A DNA stretch of 64,000 nt from Citrus sinensis. Its lineage: Eukaryota > Streptophyta > Magnoliopsida > Sapindales > Rutaceae. Numbering within the stretch: position 1 is the first letter of the stretch; every line of letters starts with the position of its first letter. Below the pieces are notes generated by a model. The model searched no databases. It was given only the letters and a program-made list of their open reading frames with translations, and was not told where the DNA came from. Positions 52,101 to 62,692 of the stretch are shown here, one piece after another. The stretch lies in assembly GCF_022201045.2 (NCBI RefSeq), contig NC_068558.1, positions 8,275,501-8,339,500 of the forward strand, written 5' to 3'. The position numbers and the translations under genes are program-made.

Positions 52101-54252
52101 CATGTTGGACACAATGTGTTCCACATCAATATGACTGAATGCTGAAGTTATCAACGTGTGCAAACGTCCACTCAAAAAGTTGTCTAATGAAATCTGCTTA
52201 GAGAAACATCAATAAGTTAGGATAAAATAAAATTGAAAATTCGGAATATTATTATATTAAGACACCGCATTTTCTAAAAGTTCCATTCTGATTGGTATGC
52301 CTTCTAAATCCTCAGCCCAGCATCATACACAACTAAAATTGCTATAATTACAATGCTAAAAGAAATTGTCTTAGGTTTGCTTCATGGATCCAGCACCTTA
52401 AAAGACAGTGCATCTTGACAATACAAGAGGGGTTCTACAAACAAAAGCTATATTTTTTTATTATTGGGTTAAATCTAACTGAAGGACTTACAGTAAAGTT
52501 ATTCGCCATAAACTTGGGATCTGCAATACGCCATAACATGAATACAGCAGTATTAGCTATAATCAAGCCATAAACAACTTCACTAGAGCCATACTGTCGC
52601 AACCATGATCTCCTGTAAACAGGAAATGAAATAAATTTACACATCAGAAGTATGATGGGTATTCTACTGTATTCAAATGAAAAGCAACATAAAAGAGACT
52701 GCTTGCCACTCCCTTAGCTCAATTGAAGAGATGACAAGGGAAGAGAAAATGGCAGATACATGATAAAAGGCCACCACACAAACTACCAGAGTATGAGGGG
52801 AAGGAACATATTGCATTACTCATTAACTAAATACATTATCCAAAGTTAAGGAGCTCAGAGCATTAAGTGATCAGAAATTTTAATGTTAATTCAAAGTGTT
52901 GAAGGACAACTTATCACAATACGAGATTGAGCCTGTCTTTCTTCAGAAGACCAAGTCTACCAATTAAACTTTAGGATTGTCATTGAATAATTTATTTATT
53001 TTTTAACTATCTTATAAAGGAAATTAGTTAACAAGGCTTCAGACAATGTTAACATTATAGCATTAAAGAGTAGCAAGCTAGAATCAGGATTACAGTTGAA
53101 CAATCCTGACTGACGCTTGATACCAAGAAAAAGATCTAAGAAATGCTAAACACAGTGTGATTCTTTACGCTCATATTCATCGTTCCAACAGAAACACAAT
53201 TTGCAGTGCATGTCACTCATCGACTCCTCAAAAATAAAAAGGAAAAACAAATTAGAAATTTGAATACAGACAAATAAATACACACATATATCAAGTGCAT
53301 ATAGTGTTTACAATCAGTTCTGAAAGAAGCAATCGTTGTGCCATTACATATATTTCTATTACAAAATGTACAGAAGGATTGTTACATTTGATCATGGTAC
53401 CAGAATTCAGAAACCAAAAAAGATAGCAGCGCAGCAAACACGCAGCAAAAATCCAAATATAAAGCTCAAGTACACCAGTTATTATCTTAACTTGAACTGC
53501 CTATTAATATTCCAAATACAAATTTATTTTGAATATCCAATAGAGAAAAAAGAATTCACAGAGGGAAAGATGAAGTTTTGGAAAAGAAAGCAGAAGCTTT
53601 TGGTTAGATGAAGTAAAACAACAATGTCAGTTAACACCTGTTTGTACGATTGTCATATTTCCTAATGGCACGTGCTGTCCTCTTCTAACTTTTCACCGCT
53701 TTACTCTCAACACTCAAATAATAATTAAAAATAAACTCAAAATGAATACAATTACTGAATTTGTTTGGCAGCCGAGAAAGCTAGAGGAAAGTAAAAGATT
53801 AAAGAAAAAGAAATGATCAATTAGTTAAAATATCAACTTTTGATACACTCCCTCAGACTTTCTCAGTAAAAAACACACCCGCGAGAAAACAAAAGGAGAG
53901 TGGCACCTTACCAGCGATACCTAAAAGACGCAAAGCTTCGTTCAGGAAATTGAGCTCTAAAGAACAAAACTTTCCCATCAAAGAAGCTTTTCCTCAGCTG
54001 GGAACTCAACAAACTCGTGAAGAACCGCCTTGCAAGTAATGGGTTGAAGAGAAACGCGTGAGTTTTGAGTGAAAGACTCTGCTGAGACCTCCATGAAAAA
54101 GTAGGGTGAAATGGGTGTTTAGAGAAAGAGCTCAGAGGGCGTTTTTGGACATTTGGGTGGCAAGTGAAAGGTTTAGAGAAAGTGAAATTGGTGGGATTTT
54201 TGAGGAAATTTGATTTTGAGGCAAGTTGCTTGAGAGAGAGAAGCCTCTGCAT
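49114..54252 (-). CDS. RBL12: Mitochondrial rhomboid intramembrane protease (PARL/RBL12 type)
   Basis: Eight exons, in frame: 53912-54252, 52492-52612, 52074-52193, 50791-50901, 50449-50493, 49639-49743, 49512-49553 and 49114-49203; 324 aa (Arabidopsis RBL12 about 336). The first ~115 residues are Ser/Phe/Lys-rich with few acids, a plausible mitochondrial presequence. Membrane segments follow: VVYGLIIANTAVFMLW, LHTLITSAFSHIDVEHIVSN (conserved HxxxxHxxxN-type helix), YMAGAIGGSVFYLVY, GASGAVNAIMLL with the catalytic Ser of GxSG, FFIPVPAFLLGVFLI, and GSAHLGGAAVAALAW with the catalytic His. The Ser-His dyad is intact, so it should be active. PARL/Rbd1-type rhomboids cleave inner-membrane substrates; plant targets are unclear. 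A decayed copy of exon 1 lies at 59140-59485. Confidence 0.93.
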
Positions 54253-54596
54253 TTTCTTTTTCTTTTTCTGGTAGTGGAGAAAGAAAATGGTGGATTTTTC
54301 AGACTCAGAGAAAGGTTTTGTGTTTGTTTTGGATTTGAGGGAGTATTTTTTGCTTTGCTTGTAGAGGAGGGTACTGGAATCAAAACACAGAAGCAGAGTG
54401 ATGTTTTACTATTCTGATTAAATATGAATTTGTACTAAATTTTCTGTAAATAAGATCAAATGGTTAAGGTAAATAAATGCTAATTTTGAACATAATTATA
54501 TTTACATCTATTTAATACTTTTATTGAGGCTGTATAAAGATAAACAAAATGAAACTAAAAAATAAAATAAAATAACCCAACTAAAAATAACAATTT

Positions 54597-55343
54597 GATA
54601 CAGTTTTTTAAGTAGAGATTTTATTAATATGGTTTTTATAATTAGAATTTTTATCTAAAAAATTTTAGTTGTTTGGTTGTTAATAAGAACGTTTATTAAA
54701 AATTTATGAAATTATTTTAATAAGTAAATTTTTTAAAGTTATATTATGAAAAGAATAAAGTATTTATTTGGTATGATATATTTAATGGTCATGAGTGCTT
54801 ATTTAATCTCATAAGCTCTTATCATAATTTTTGTTATTATTTAATTATTTTTAATAGAATTTTTGAAACTTAAATAAGTTATTTTACCTTTATTTTTAAA
54901 TGTCAAAATATCTAAAATATTATTTACTTATTTAATAATCTTATTTATTGTTTACATAATATAACTTTAAAAAACTTACCTATTAAAGTAATTTTATAAA
55001 TTTTTAATAAAATTTTTTATTGACAATCAAATAACTAAATTTTTTTTAGTAAAAGCTCTACTAACAAAAGCTCTATTTAAATAAGTTCTACTTAAAAATT
55101 GTACCAAACAGAGGTAAAATAAGATTGTTAAATAAGTAGAGGATATTTTAGATATTTTAACATTTAAAAATAATTTTTCAACCTTTACACTCAAAAGCCC
55201 AAAATTTAAGTTTTAACTAGCAAAGACAAAATAATTTATTTAAGCTCTAAAAACTCTATTAAAAAATAAATAATAACAAAAATTATTATAAGAATTTATA
55301 TAATTAAATAAATACTTATAAGGATTAAATAAATCATACCAAA
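54597..55343. repeat. Interleaved inverted repeats (A-B-A'-B')
   Basis: Two arm pairs are visible. A (54597-54748, ends TTAAAGTTATATTATG) pairs with A' (54955-55105, starts CATAATATAACTTTAA). B (54767-54950, starts TTTGGTATGATATATTTAAT) pairs with B' (55115-55343, ends ATTAAATAAATCATACCAAA). Each outer edge carries a TTTGGTA-like terminus, typical of MITEs. The arms interleave instead of nesting. All of it lies in the intergenic region between the divergent rhomboid and mTERF genes and is non-coding. Confidence 0.75.
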
Positions 55344-55373
55344 CAGACACGAGGCAAAATAGATTTCTTTTAT

Positions 55374-56087
55374 GGGGAATTGTCACTTTCTCCCCTACAG
55401 TAATTAACATATACCATTTATCCCCTTTTTATTTTCATAATAGCCAAAAACCTCATTGACAGCATAAGTTTACAATATTATCCTTATTTTTAACTACTCT
55501 TTTATTTATATTTATTATAAATTAAATAAATTACATAAATAGAAACTAAATAAAAAAAATTAAGTATTAAAAACAAGAAATATATGTTTTGATATGAGCA
55601 AAAAAATTAATAATAAAACTTTTTCTTGTAATTATTTATTTTGTGAATATTTTCTTATAATAAATATTTTGTAATATTTTAAAATTAAATGTAAAACGTA
55701 TAGGCAAAATATTTTATTATTTATCTTATAATAAATTTTTATTTGTCGTTCAAGTTTTCTTATAATAATTTTTTTATCATTTTACTAATAATTTTCTTAT
55801 ATATTTATTATAAAAAAATTTTCACAAAATAAATAAGTATAAAAAATTATTATTAATTTTTTTATTCATATCAAAACATATATTTTTTGTTTTTAATGCT
55901 TAATTTTTTATTTAGTTTCTATTCATATGATTTATTTAATTTATAATAAATATAAATAAAAGAGTAGTTAAAAATAAGGATAATATTGTAAACTTATACT
56001 ATTAAAGGAATTTTTGGCCATTATAAAAATAACAGGGGAGAAAATAATATATGTTGATTACAGTAGAAGAGAAATTGACAATCTCTC
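55374..56087. mobile_element. Mutator-type MITE, family 4, upstream of the mTERF gene
   Basis: A 714-bp palindromic element starts GGGGAATTGTCACTTTCTCC and ends with the imperfect inverse AGAAATTGACAATCTCTC. Arms of roughly 250-300 bp pair almost throughout, for example TTTATTATAAATTAAATAAA and its inverse. The 10-bp target duplication TTTCTTTTAT is perfect (55364-55373 and 56088-56097). The right end is about 217 bp from the mTERF start codon. Non-coding. Confidence 0.87.
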
Positions 56088-56303
56088 TTTCTTTTATAGG
56101 ACACTTCTATTTCTTTTCACAAAAAGAAAATAATTATAGCAATAATAAATAAATAAATAATTTTTTTTTTCATGAATAATCACTTGTTTGTACTTTGTTC
56201 AGAACTTTTGAATTACGAGACCTTCACCGGCCAGTATGCAGTAACAATAGAGCCACCTGTCGATACAAAATCAAACACAGCTCGGAAGTTGCTGCCATCT
56301 CCA

Positions 56304-57653
56304 ATGGCCTTCACATTGATAAACAGAACGACTCGTCATCGCGTCTTTGCTAAAAACCGTTTTTTCTTTTCTACAAAACCTTATAATTCCCAAATTCTGA
56401 AACTTTCATTTTCCAATGAAAAAACCAATTACAGGATGCAAATTTCCCTTGCAAATCTTCTCCAAAGGTACGGTTTTCCTCCCTCTCAGCTCCACAGTTT
56501 CATTTCAAAGAATCAGTTTTTATTGAATTCAAACAATTTGAATGACCTTGACAAGTCTTTGAGCATTCTCTTGTCATTTAAGATTACTCAGAAGTCCCTT
56601 GTTTCATTGATCAATGACTGTCCCGGGGTTTTAGATGTTCAATTCTTGAAGAAATGGGAAGTGGGTGTTCTAAAATTTGGGGATTTGGGTTTGACTCCAT
56701 TAGTGGTTAGGAACTTTTTGGAGCTTTCAAGAAGATTTGAGATAGACCCAGATGGGGTTTTTCATACTATGAAGGTTTTGAAGGGTTTGGGGTTTAGTGA
56801 GGGTACTTTAAATAGGGTTTTAGAGGAGTTTCCTAGGGTGATTTTGATGAATGAAGGTGAAGTTTGTAGGAAAATTGAATTCTTTGAGGGAATTGGAATT
56901 TCTGGGGAAGGGATTGAACGAATTTTTAGTTTTTTTCCTGCGGTTATAGGATTTGATGTTGAAGATAGGTTAAAACCGTTGCTTGACGAGTTTTGTCATT
57001 GGGGTTTTGGTGAAGATATGATTAGGAAAGAGATTGTTAGAGAGCCAAGGGTACTAAGCATGGAGTTAGGGGAGTTTTCTCGGTGTCTAGAGCTGTTAAG
57101 GTCTTTGAAATGCAGGGAGCCAATAAAGTGGAAAATTTTTGGGGAGGGAGCATTTAGAGCTGGATTTGAAGTGAAATTGAGAGTTGATTGCTTATGCAAA
57201 CACGGGTTGATTCGTAGAGAAGCTTTTAAGGTTCTATGGAAAGAGCCGAGAGTGATGACATATAGGATAGAAGACATTGAGAAGAAGATTGAGTTCTTAG
57301 TGCACAGAATGAAATTCAATGTTCATTGCTTGGTGGAGGTGCCAGAGTTTTTGGGAGTGAATTTTGACAAACATATTGTTCCTCGATACAATGTGATTGG
57401 GTATTTGAGAGGAAAAGGTGGGCTTGGTTCTGAGGTCGGGTTGAAGGATCTGATAAAACCCAGTAGACTCAGATTCTATAATCTATATGTAAAGCCTTAT
57501 CCCGAGTGTGAAAAATTGTATGGGAGATTTTCAGGAGGTGAAGTTAAGAGCCGACATCCGGTGGGACTGTGGAAGCTTTTTAAACCACCAAGTTACCCAG
57601 AGTCAAAAGAAGATGTAAGAAACATGAAGGCTTTCATGGAAACACTGGTTTGA
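56304..57653 (+). CDS. MTERF15: mTERF-domain protein, mitochondrial (mTERF15-like)
   Basis: A single-exon gene of 449 aa, close to the ~445 aa of Arabidopsis mTERF15. The frame stays open upstream to 56172, but the ATG at 56304 is preferred because it begins a basic, acid-free presequence (MAFTLINRTTRHRVFAKNRF) typical of mitochondrial import. From about residue 60, repeated ~30-residue helical units follow with the mTERF pattern of proline-containing motifs: LINDCPGVL, VLEEFPRVILM, IFSFFPAVIGF, IVREPRVLSM, LWKEPRVMTYR, LVEVPEFLGV. mTERF repeats form a superhelix that binds nucleic acid. Arabidopsis mTERF15 is needed for splicing nad2 intron 3 in complex I assembly (from memory). The orthology call rests on length, sequence impression and the adjacent rhomboid gene. 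Confidence 0.9.
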   Translation: MAFTLINRTTRHRVFAKNRFFFSTKPYNSQILKLSFSNEKTNYRMQISLANLLQRYGFPPSQLHSFISKNQFLLNSNNLNDLDKSLSILLSFKITQKSLVSLINDCPGVLDVQFLKKWEVGVLKFGDLGLTPLVVRNFLELSRRFEIDPDGVFHTMKVLKGLGFSEGTLNRVLEEFPRVILMNEGEVCRKIEFFEGIGISGEGIERIFSFFPAVIGFDVEDRLKPLLDEFCHWGFGEDMIRKEIVREPRVLSMELGEFSRCLELLRSLKCREPIKWKIFGEGAFRAGFEVKLRVDCLCKHGLIRREAFKVLWKEPRVMTYRIEDIEKKIEFLVHRMKFNVHCLVEVPEFLGVNFDKHIVPRYNVIGYLRGKGGLGSEVGLKDLIKPSRLRFYNLYVKPYPECEKLYGRFSGGEVKSRHPVGLWKLFKPPSYPESKEDVRNMKAFMETLV

Positions 57654-58633
57654 TGTAGAGGGGCTTACTTCTGATTATCATTCATTCTTCATTGTCCAAG
57701 TTGGAAATTCGAATGGTAGTTTTCCTCTGTTGACATGATGGGGCAACATGTCCATGACATGACAACAGTTCTTCAGGTGCCTGTTAAAGAAATGGCCTTG
57801 AATGTGGAAAGTACGTTCTGAAGTCAATGGAATTGATTTTGGAAATTACTTTTCACATTGCTTTGAGAATGGACCGTGAATGGCCTTGGAAACTACAAAT
57901 TAAATGCCTATTTTCTCCAAATCTAATTATATTGGGGTGAAAGAAGATCAGGTGGTGTTTTCATTCTGGTTAAACACAAAGCCATTATGTGGTTGAGCTG
58001 TTAAGGCACTATATGAACCAAGCGAGCTGATTGATGGAACCAATTGGTTCTGACTTATAAGTTTCAAGTGCTCTGGTCTCCTTGCATAAACTGACAAGTT
58101 GAAGAAACTGGTTCTGGATTCTCACTGACTAATTTTGCATCACCAACAAGATATTGAGGGTTCGAGACACTAATCCAATAACTTAGTAGATCTCAGCAAC
58201 CTGAAGAGGTTATAATTTTTTTCTGCCGGATTTAATTTATAATTATATATTAACGTTAACTCATAGGATATGACTTTTCGAACCTGTTCTATACTGCTTT
58301 CAAGTCTCGCAAAGCGGCTTGAGTTGTAAATTTGATGACCAATATTCTTATGGCTATTCCTACTTGTTATTTGCATACATTTGATGTCTTTGTTTGTTTA
58401 TTTTACATCTGCAATAATGTAAAACCACTTGACATGGTTATGCTGGGCATCAGTGCATCTACCCCAAAGGAATGAAAACGCTACAAAAAACTTTGGGAGA
58501 ATATGTGATCATGGGTAGAACCCAAAAAAAAAAAAGATGAAGTCGGAATATGTTGATGTTATCATTATATCATTATGTAGTGATTATATAATGTTAATTT
58601 TAAGAGGGCTACATTTTCTAAAACCAGGACATC
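57654..58633. other. 3' UTR of the mTERF gene, then intergenic
   Basis: No further gene or repeat with clear ends is visible. Confidence 0.45.
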
Positions 58634-58876
58634 ATGCTAAAGCCATATTGCTTATGCATTCACTGTGCATTTTTTTACGTCATATTTGGTAGCATTGGAA
58701 TCTTGGTCGCTGAAGCTACCAAAGGCATAAGCATCTACAGCTTCACAGTCAAAGTTTCAAGTTCAAAAGGATCCCGGAAATTGCTTGCAGCAGCGGCTGG
58801 TGAAGGCGAGATGGACGTGGGTGATAATTTATTTTTCTTTTTAACAATATTTAAAATATGTAATAGTTTAAAGTAA
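58634..58876 (+). CDS. Possible small secreted-peptide ORF, unknown
   Basis: An 80-codon frame with a hydrophobic N-terminus that could act as a signal peptide (CIHCAFFYVIFGSIGILVAEA), then a basic stretch SSSKGSRKLL and an Ala/Gly-rich acidic part. The last 20 residues run into an AT-rich region and look non-coding, so a true product might be spliced or shorter. It lies between the mTERF gene and the rhomboid pseudo-exon. No family is recognised. Confidence 0.25.
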   Translation: MLKPYCLCIHCAFFYVIFGSIGILVAEATKGISIYSFTVKVSSSKGSRKLLAAAAGEGEMDVGDNLFFFLTIFKICNSLK

Positions 58877-59139
58877 AACAAATATTAATAAGTTTGAACT
58901 TCATTTTAGTATCTTTCAACATTTTTTTGATAAAAAAAGAAAATAAAAAACCCAAACTTTCCATTTTCACAGCCAACACAACAATTTCTGAATCTGTTTG
59001 GCAGCTGAGAAACCGAATGAAAAAAAAAAAAACGTAAACGAAAAGACCAGCTACAAAAAATCGCAACTTTTGATACAATCCTTCGGAGTTCGCAGCAACC
59101 AAACATTCCCACATACACAAGAAGAAAGATCCATCTTAG

Positions 59140-59485
59140 TGGCGGCACCTAAAAATCTCGAAGCTTCGTTCAGGAAACTTTGGCACCATAGAAGCTTTGC
59201 CTCAACAGGGTGGTCAACAAACTCTTGAAAAACTGCTCTGCAAGCAATGGGTTGAAGAGAAACGCGTCAGTTCTGAATGCAGGACTCTGCTGACGAGACC
59301 TCAATGAAAGAGTAGAGTGAAATGGGTGCTTAAGGAAAGAGCTCAAAGGGGTGTTTTGGACGTTTTCGTAAGGTGGTTGAGCATGAGCCGGTTGGCTAGT
59401 GAAAGGATTAGAGAAAGTGAAAATGTTTGTGGGTTTTTTGGAAAAAAATTGAGGCAAGGTGCTCGAAAAAGAGAAGCCTGTGCAT
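59140..59485 (-). pseudogene. Decayed duplicate of rhomboid (RBL12) exon 1
   Basis: The minus strand starts MHRLLFFEHLAS, matching MQRLLSLKQLAS of the intact gene, and after a frameshift in a T-run continues as TFSNPFTSQ, then TPLSSFLKHPFHSTLS and DAFLFNPLLA. These align with TFSKPFTCH, RPLSSFSKHPFHPTFS and HAFLFNPLLA of RBL12 exon 1. The splice donor at the equivalent place reads CT instead of GT (59138-59139), and no later rhomboid exons follow on its downstream side. Flanks also match: about 58987-59660 corresponds to 53755-54420, including upstream sequence with GCTTGTAGAGGA and intron-side GTTTGGCAGC. So promoter, exon 1 and part of intron 1 were duplicated as DNA, not by retroposition. 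Confidence 0.88.
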
Positions 59486-59660
59486 TTTTGTTTGTGTTTG
59501 TGAAAATGAGAATGAAGATGGTGGGGTTTTGAGTTTTGATTGAGAGGTTTTGTAGTAATTGTTTGGAACTAAGGGAGTGTTTTTTGCTTTGCTTGTAGAG
59601 GACGGTAGGGTACTGCCTTGAGTCAAACACGCACAGGTGGGTGAATGTTTTACAATCTTG

Positions 59661-60709
59661 AGTACTATGAATCTGTTGTGATCAAAACCCCTCTGCCATT
59701 TTACTTCTTTTCTTTTCTTTTTACTGCACAAAAAACAAGCATTTTATCTCTTGCCATTTCCTAAATATTACCCAATATTTTAAAAATTATTACACTCATG
59801 CCACACATGTTCATTTAAATGTAATTTTATTTTACCAAAAACTCATTGGATATACTTACCTTTTATGAACTTGTTCTTAGCCGCTCTCAAGTCTCAAGAG
59901 TGTTAGCTTCAGTTTTCAATTTGGTGCCATATATATTTAGGGCTGTCCCCGCTTGTTGATCCCGTATGTGTTTGTCTCAAATATCATTATATGAAGTTGT
60001 TATATCCATAATTTTGTGTAACTTGGCGCTGTTTCATACATCTCATACCGTCCACCTGGTATGACTGTCTTGAATTCTCATAATCCTCCTAGTAGCTTTT
60101 CACAATATTAATTCAGTTGATGCAAACTTTTTATCAATGGACAGTAATTAATTTGTATTTTGGACTTTTTTTTAAGTCAAGCTTTTGGGTTTATTCTCTT
60201 CTCAAGATAAGGGTATCCTTAAATCAAGTGTTTTCTTATGGTTAATTATTCCATTAAAAAAAAATATCAAGGGGGCCCGCGTGTTGGTGACAATTTTTTC
60301 AAGGCTCAAGTCAGTTCATTTTGTTTAATTTCTAAAAAAAAAAATCTAGAGTGGTGGACATATTTTTTGTACTCATTATATATATTCTCTTCAAATGTGG
60401 GAGGCTTTTGACCTTTATTTAGACAACTTGAAACATAAGGTGGAGAAATTATCATAACATGTGGCATTGTCACTGTGGCATGTATCCACAAAGCCTATGC
60501 ATGAAGACACCTATAAATATATGTCGAGACTTGTTCATATCAGGTCTTACTTGGACATTTGTCTTGATTTTGGGCCCTTTAAGCTTAATTTTGGCACTTA
60601 TATTGGTTTCTCACAAAAAATATTGACTTTGCAACATTTTGCAATAAGCAGATTTTATAAAGTTTTTGACCGTAAGCACTTACTATATTTTCTAAGTAAG
60701 TGGCCCTAG
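59661..60709. other. Intergenic, no gene seen
   Basis: AT-rich sequence with short ORFs only. Nothing with clear boundaries was recognised. Confidence 0.45.
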
Positions 60710-61460
60710 TAGAGAATAGACCTAAGGCATTTTTAACAAGATTTACTTTCGAATCATTTGTAAAAATTTGTCTGTAGGCACTTTACGTAAAATATGTGCC
60801 TTTTGGCATATTCTGTAGAATGTATGGTAGTTTATAAATTTATTTCATAGAATCTGTTTTTGTCTCGTGGAGCATTACATAAAATGTTTATCGGCCCTAA
60901 GAGTTCTTTTATAAAACATATATTTACCCATAGGCACATTACTTTCTACATACCTAAATCATTCTTATAGAGTTACACCTTTAGGCATTTTGTCTATTCT
61001 TGCCTTTAAACAATTTATTTATAACTTTCTTAGTACCTAGGTCATTGTTGGAAAAGAATGAACCTAGGTCATTTGTGTAAGACATTTTGTCAATATTTTT
61101 TCCTTAGGTAATTTACTTAGTATATTTTTTAACTTTTTAAATACCTAGGTACTTAGTATACTTTTTAAGTACTTGGGTAATTCTTGTAAATAATGGGCTT
61201 AGGTTGTTTTTGTAGAATCACGTATTTGGACATTTTGTCAATATTCACCTTTTGGGCATTTTACTTAAAAAATACTTCTTAAGTACCTAGGTCATTTTTG
61301 TAGAAACTAAACCTAGGCAATTTTTGTGGAATCACACCATCTAATGTTTTGTTGATATTCACACTTTCGATATTTTACTTAGAAAATAAATAATGTTTTA
61401 AGTACGTAGGTTATTCTTTGTAAATAATGGACTCAGTACATTTTTGGTGAAAAATTTTTA
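60710..61460. repeat. Diverged tandem repeat with CCTAGGTCATT motif
   Basis: The phrases ACCTAGGTCATTTTTG, GCATTTTGTCAATATTCACC and TTTTACTTAGAAAATA recur in the same order at roughly 85-135 bp spacing (for example about 60952, 61037, 61172, 61297 and 61403), with many substitutions and indels. This is an old, degenerate minisatellite-like array of at least five units. No coding frame or transposon end is associated. Confidence 0.6.
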
Positions 61461-62692
61461 GGACGGAGTTATTGGAACCTACCAAATTCCCCCTTACACC
61501 CATTTAAAAAAATAAATTCATTATTAAAAATTTTAAATTTTAAGTTCTCAAAATTACCCTTCACTAATAACTTTCTCTCTCTACTTTACAATTGCATATT
61601 CTCTATCTACTCTCACATTCTGCAAACTAAACACTAAATTTAATTATCTTTTGAATTATTATTTTTATTTGTCTTAGTGTATCATGATCTATATTTCATA
61701 ATTTCTATATATAAATTTTTTTCTTAACATTAATTAACTTTTATATTTGGTAAAAATTAATTTCTTTATATTCATCAATTTTCATGACTAATGAAAATTT
61801 GTTGATGTTCATTTTTAATTGGTGAATTTTGAACCTCTTAGATAGTGATACCAATTATTTACAGTTAAAAGAATATATCTAAATAAATTAATAAAATTTG
61901 TAAAATTAAGTAGAGAAAGAAAAAAATGATTAATTAAGTAAATTTTTAAAATTATTTAGTTAATAAAATTTTTAATTAAAAAAAGGGTATAAAAAAAAAA
62001 TTTGCGAGTTGAAATAATTCCATTCATGAGCTTTTGGACATTTCGTGATTCGGTCTAATAAATTCTATTCACAAATGGCTTCAAATAACATATACGCATT
62101 GGAACTCATACAACTGCCATGATTTTGATCAATAGTTCCATAAACTACAAAAGCAAACGCGGTACCTATTTTGTCCACGGCGATTCAAACGAGATAAAAG
62201 TTTCAGATGGTGGTGCAGAAGGAAACATTTGAAATGCCTTATGCATCTTAAAATTTTACAAATTCAACTGCTTTCAAATACAACAGAACCATATATCGAT
62301 TTCTGATCCCATCACGTGCTTAACATTTCACACAACCTGCATTTACTCATGATAAGGAGCCACCACAGGCTAAGAGCAGGTGGAGTCCATTTCCAATCTT
62401 CATGTTCTGCCATCTAACCACTAGCATGGCAAAATGATACATTGGCTAAAAGTTGTGACACGAGCGGGCGGCAGAGACATACGACTCTTGAAGAAAGAAA
62501 AGCATGAAAAGTATTTTTAAGAGGTCCTAAATGTAAATGGTGGCTATAGATGGTTAAAGGCTAATACTAGGAGAATTTTTGTGCCACACAGAATGGGATG
62601 GATATACATTTGTATATCTAAAAGAGGGCAGTGTATTATTGTCGAATTTGCCATTTCTAGAACTTAGTTATACATAGGTGTTGTGTTTAGAA
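61461..62692. other. Intergenic; possible old MITE, then 3' flank of the ABC transporter gene
   Basis: Around 61480-62020 there are weak inverted words (TTTCTCTCTCTACTTTA near 61570-61586 and the inverse TAAGTAGAGAAAGAAA near 61910) and terminal-like GAACCTACCAAATTCCCCC, suggesting an eroded MITE without visible target duplication. The rest is probably the 3' UTR and downstream region of the minus-strand ABC transporter. Confidence 0.35.

Noticed and set aside
56172-56303. Upstream in-frame ATG extending the mTERF protein by 44 residues
   Set aside because: The extension contains acidic residues and lacks presequence character, and it begins next to the MITE edge; the ATG at 56304 starts a typical basic presequence and gives the family length.
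60710-61460. CRISPR-like spacing of repeated phrases
   Set aside because: Units are strongly diverged, spacing is irregular, and this is a plant nuclear sequence; a degenerate tandem repeat explains it.
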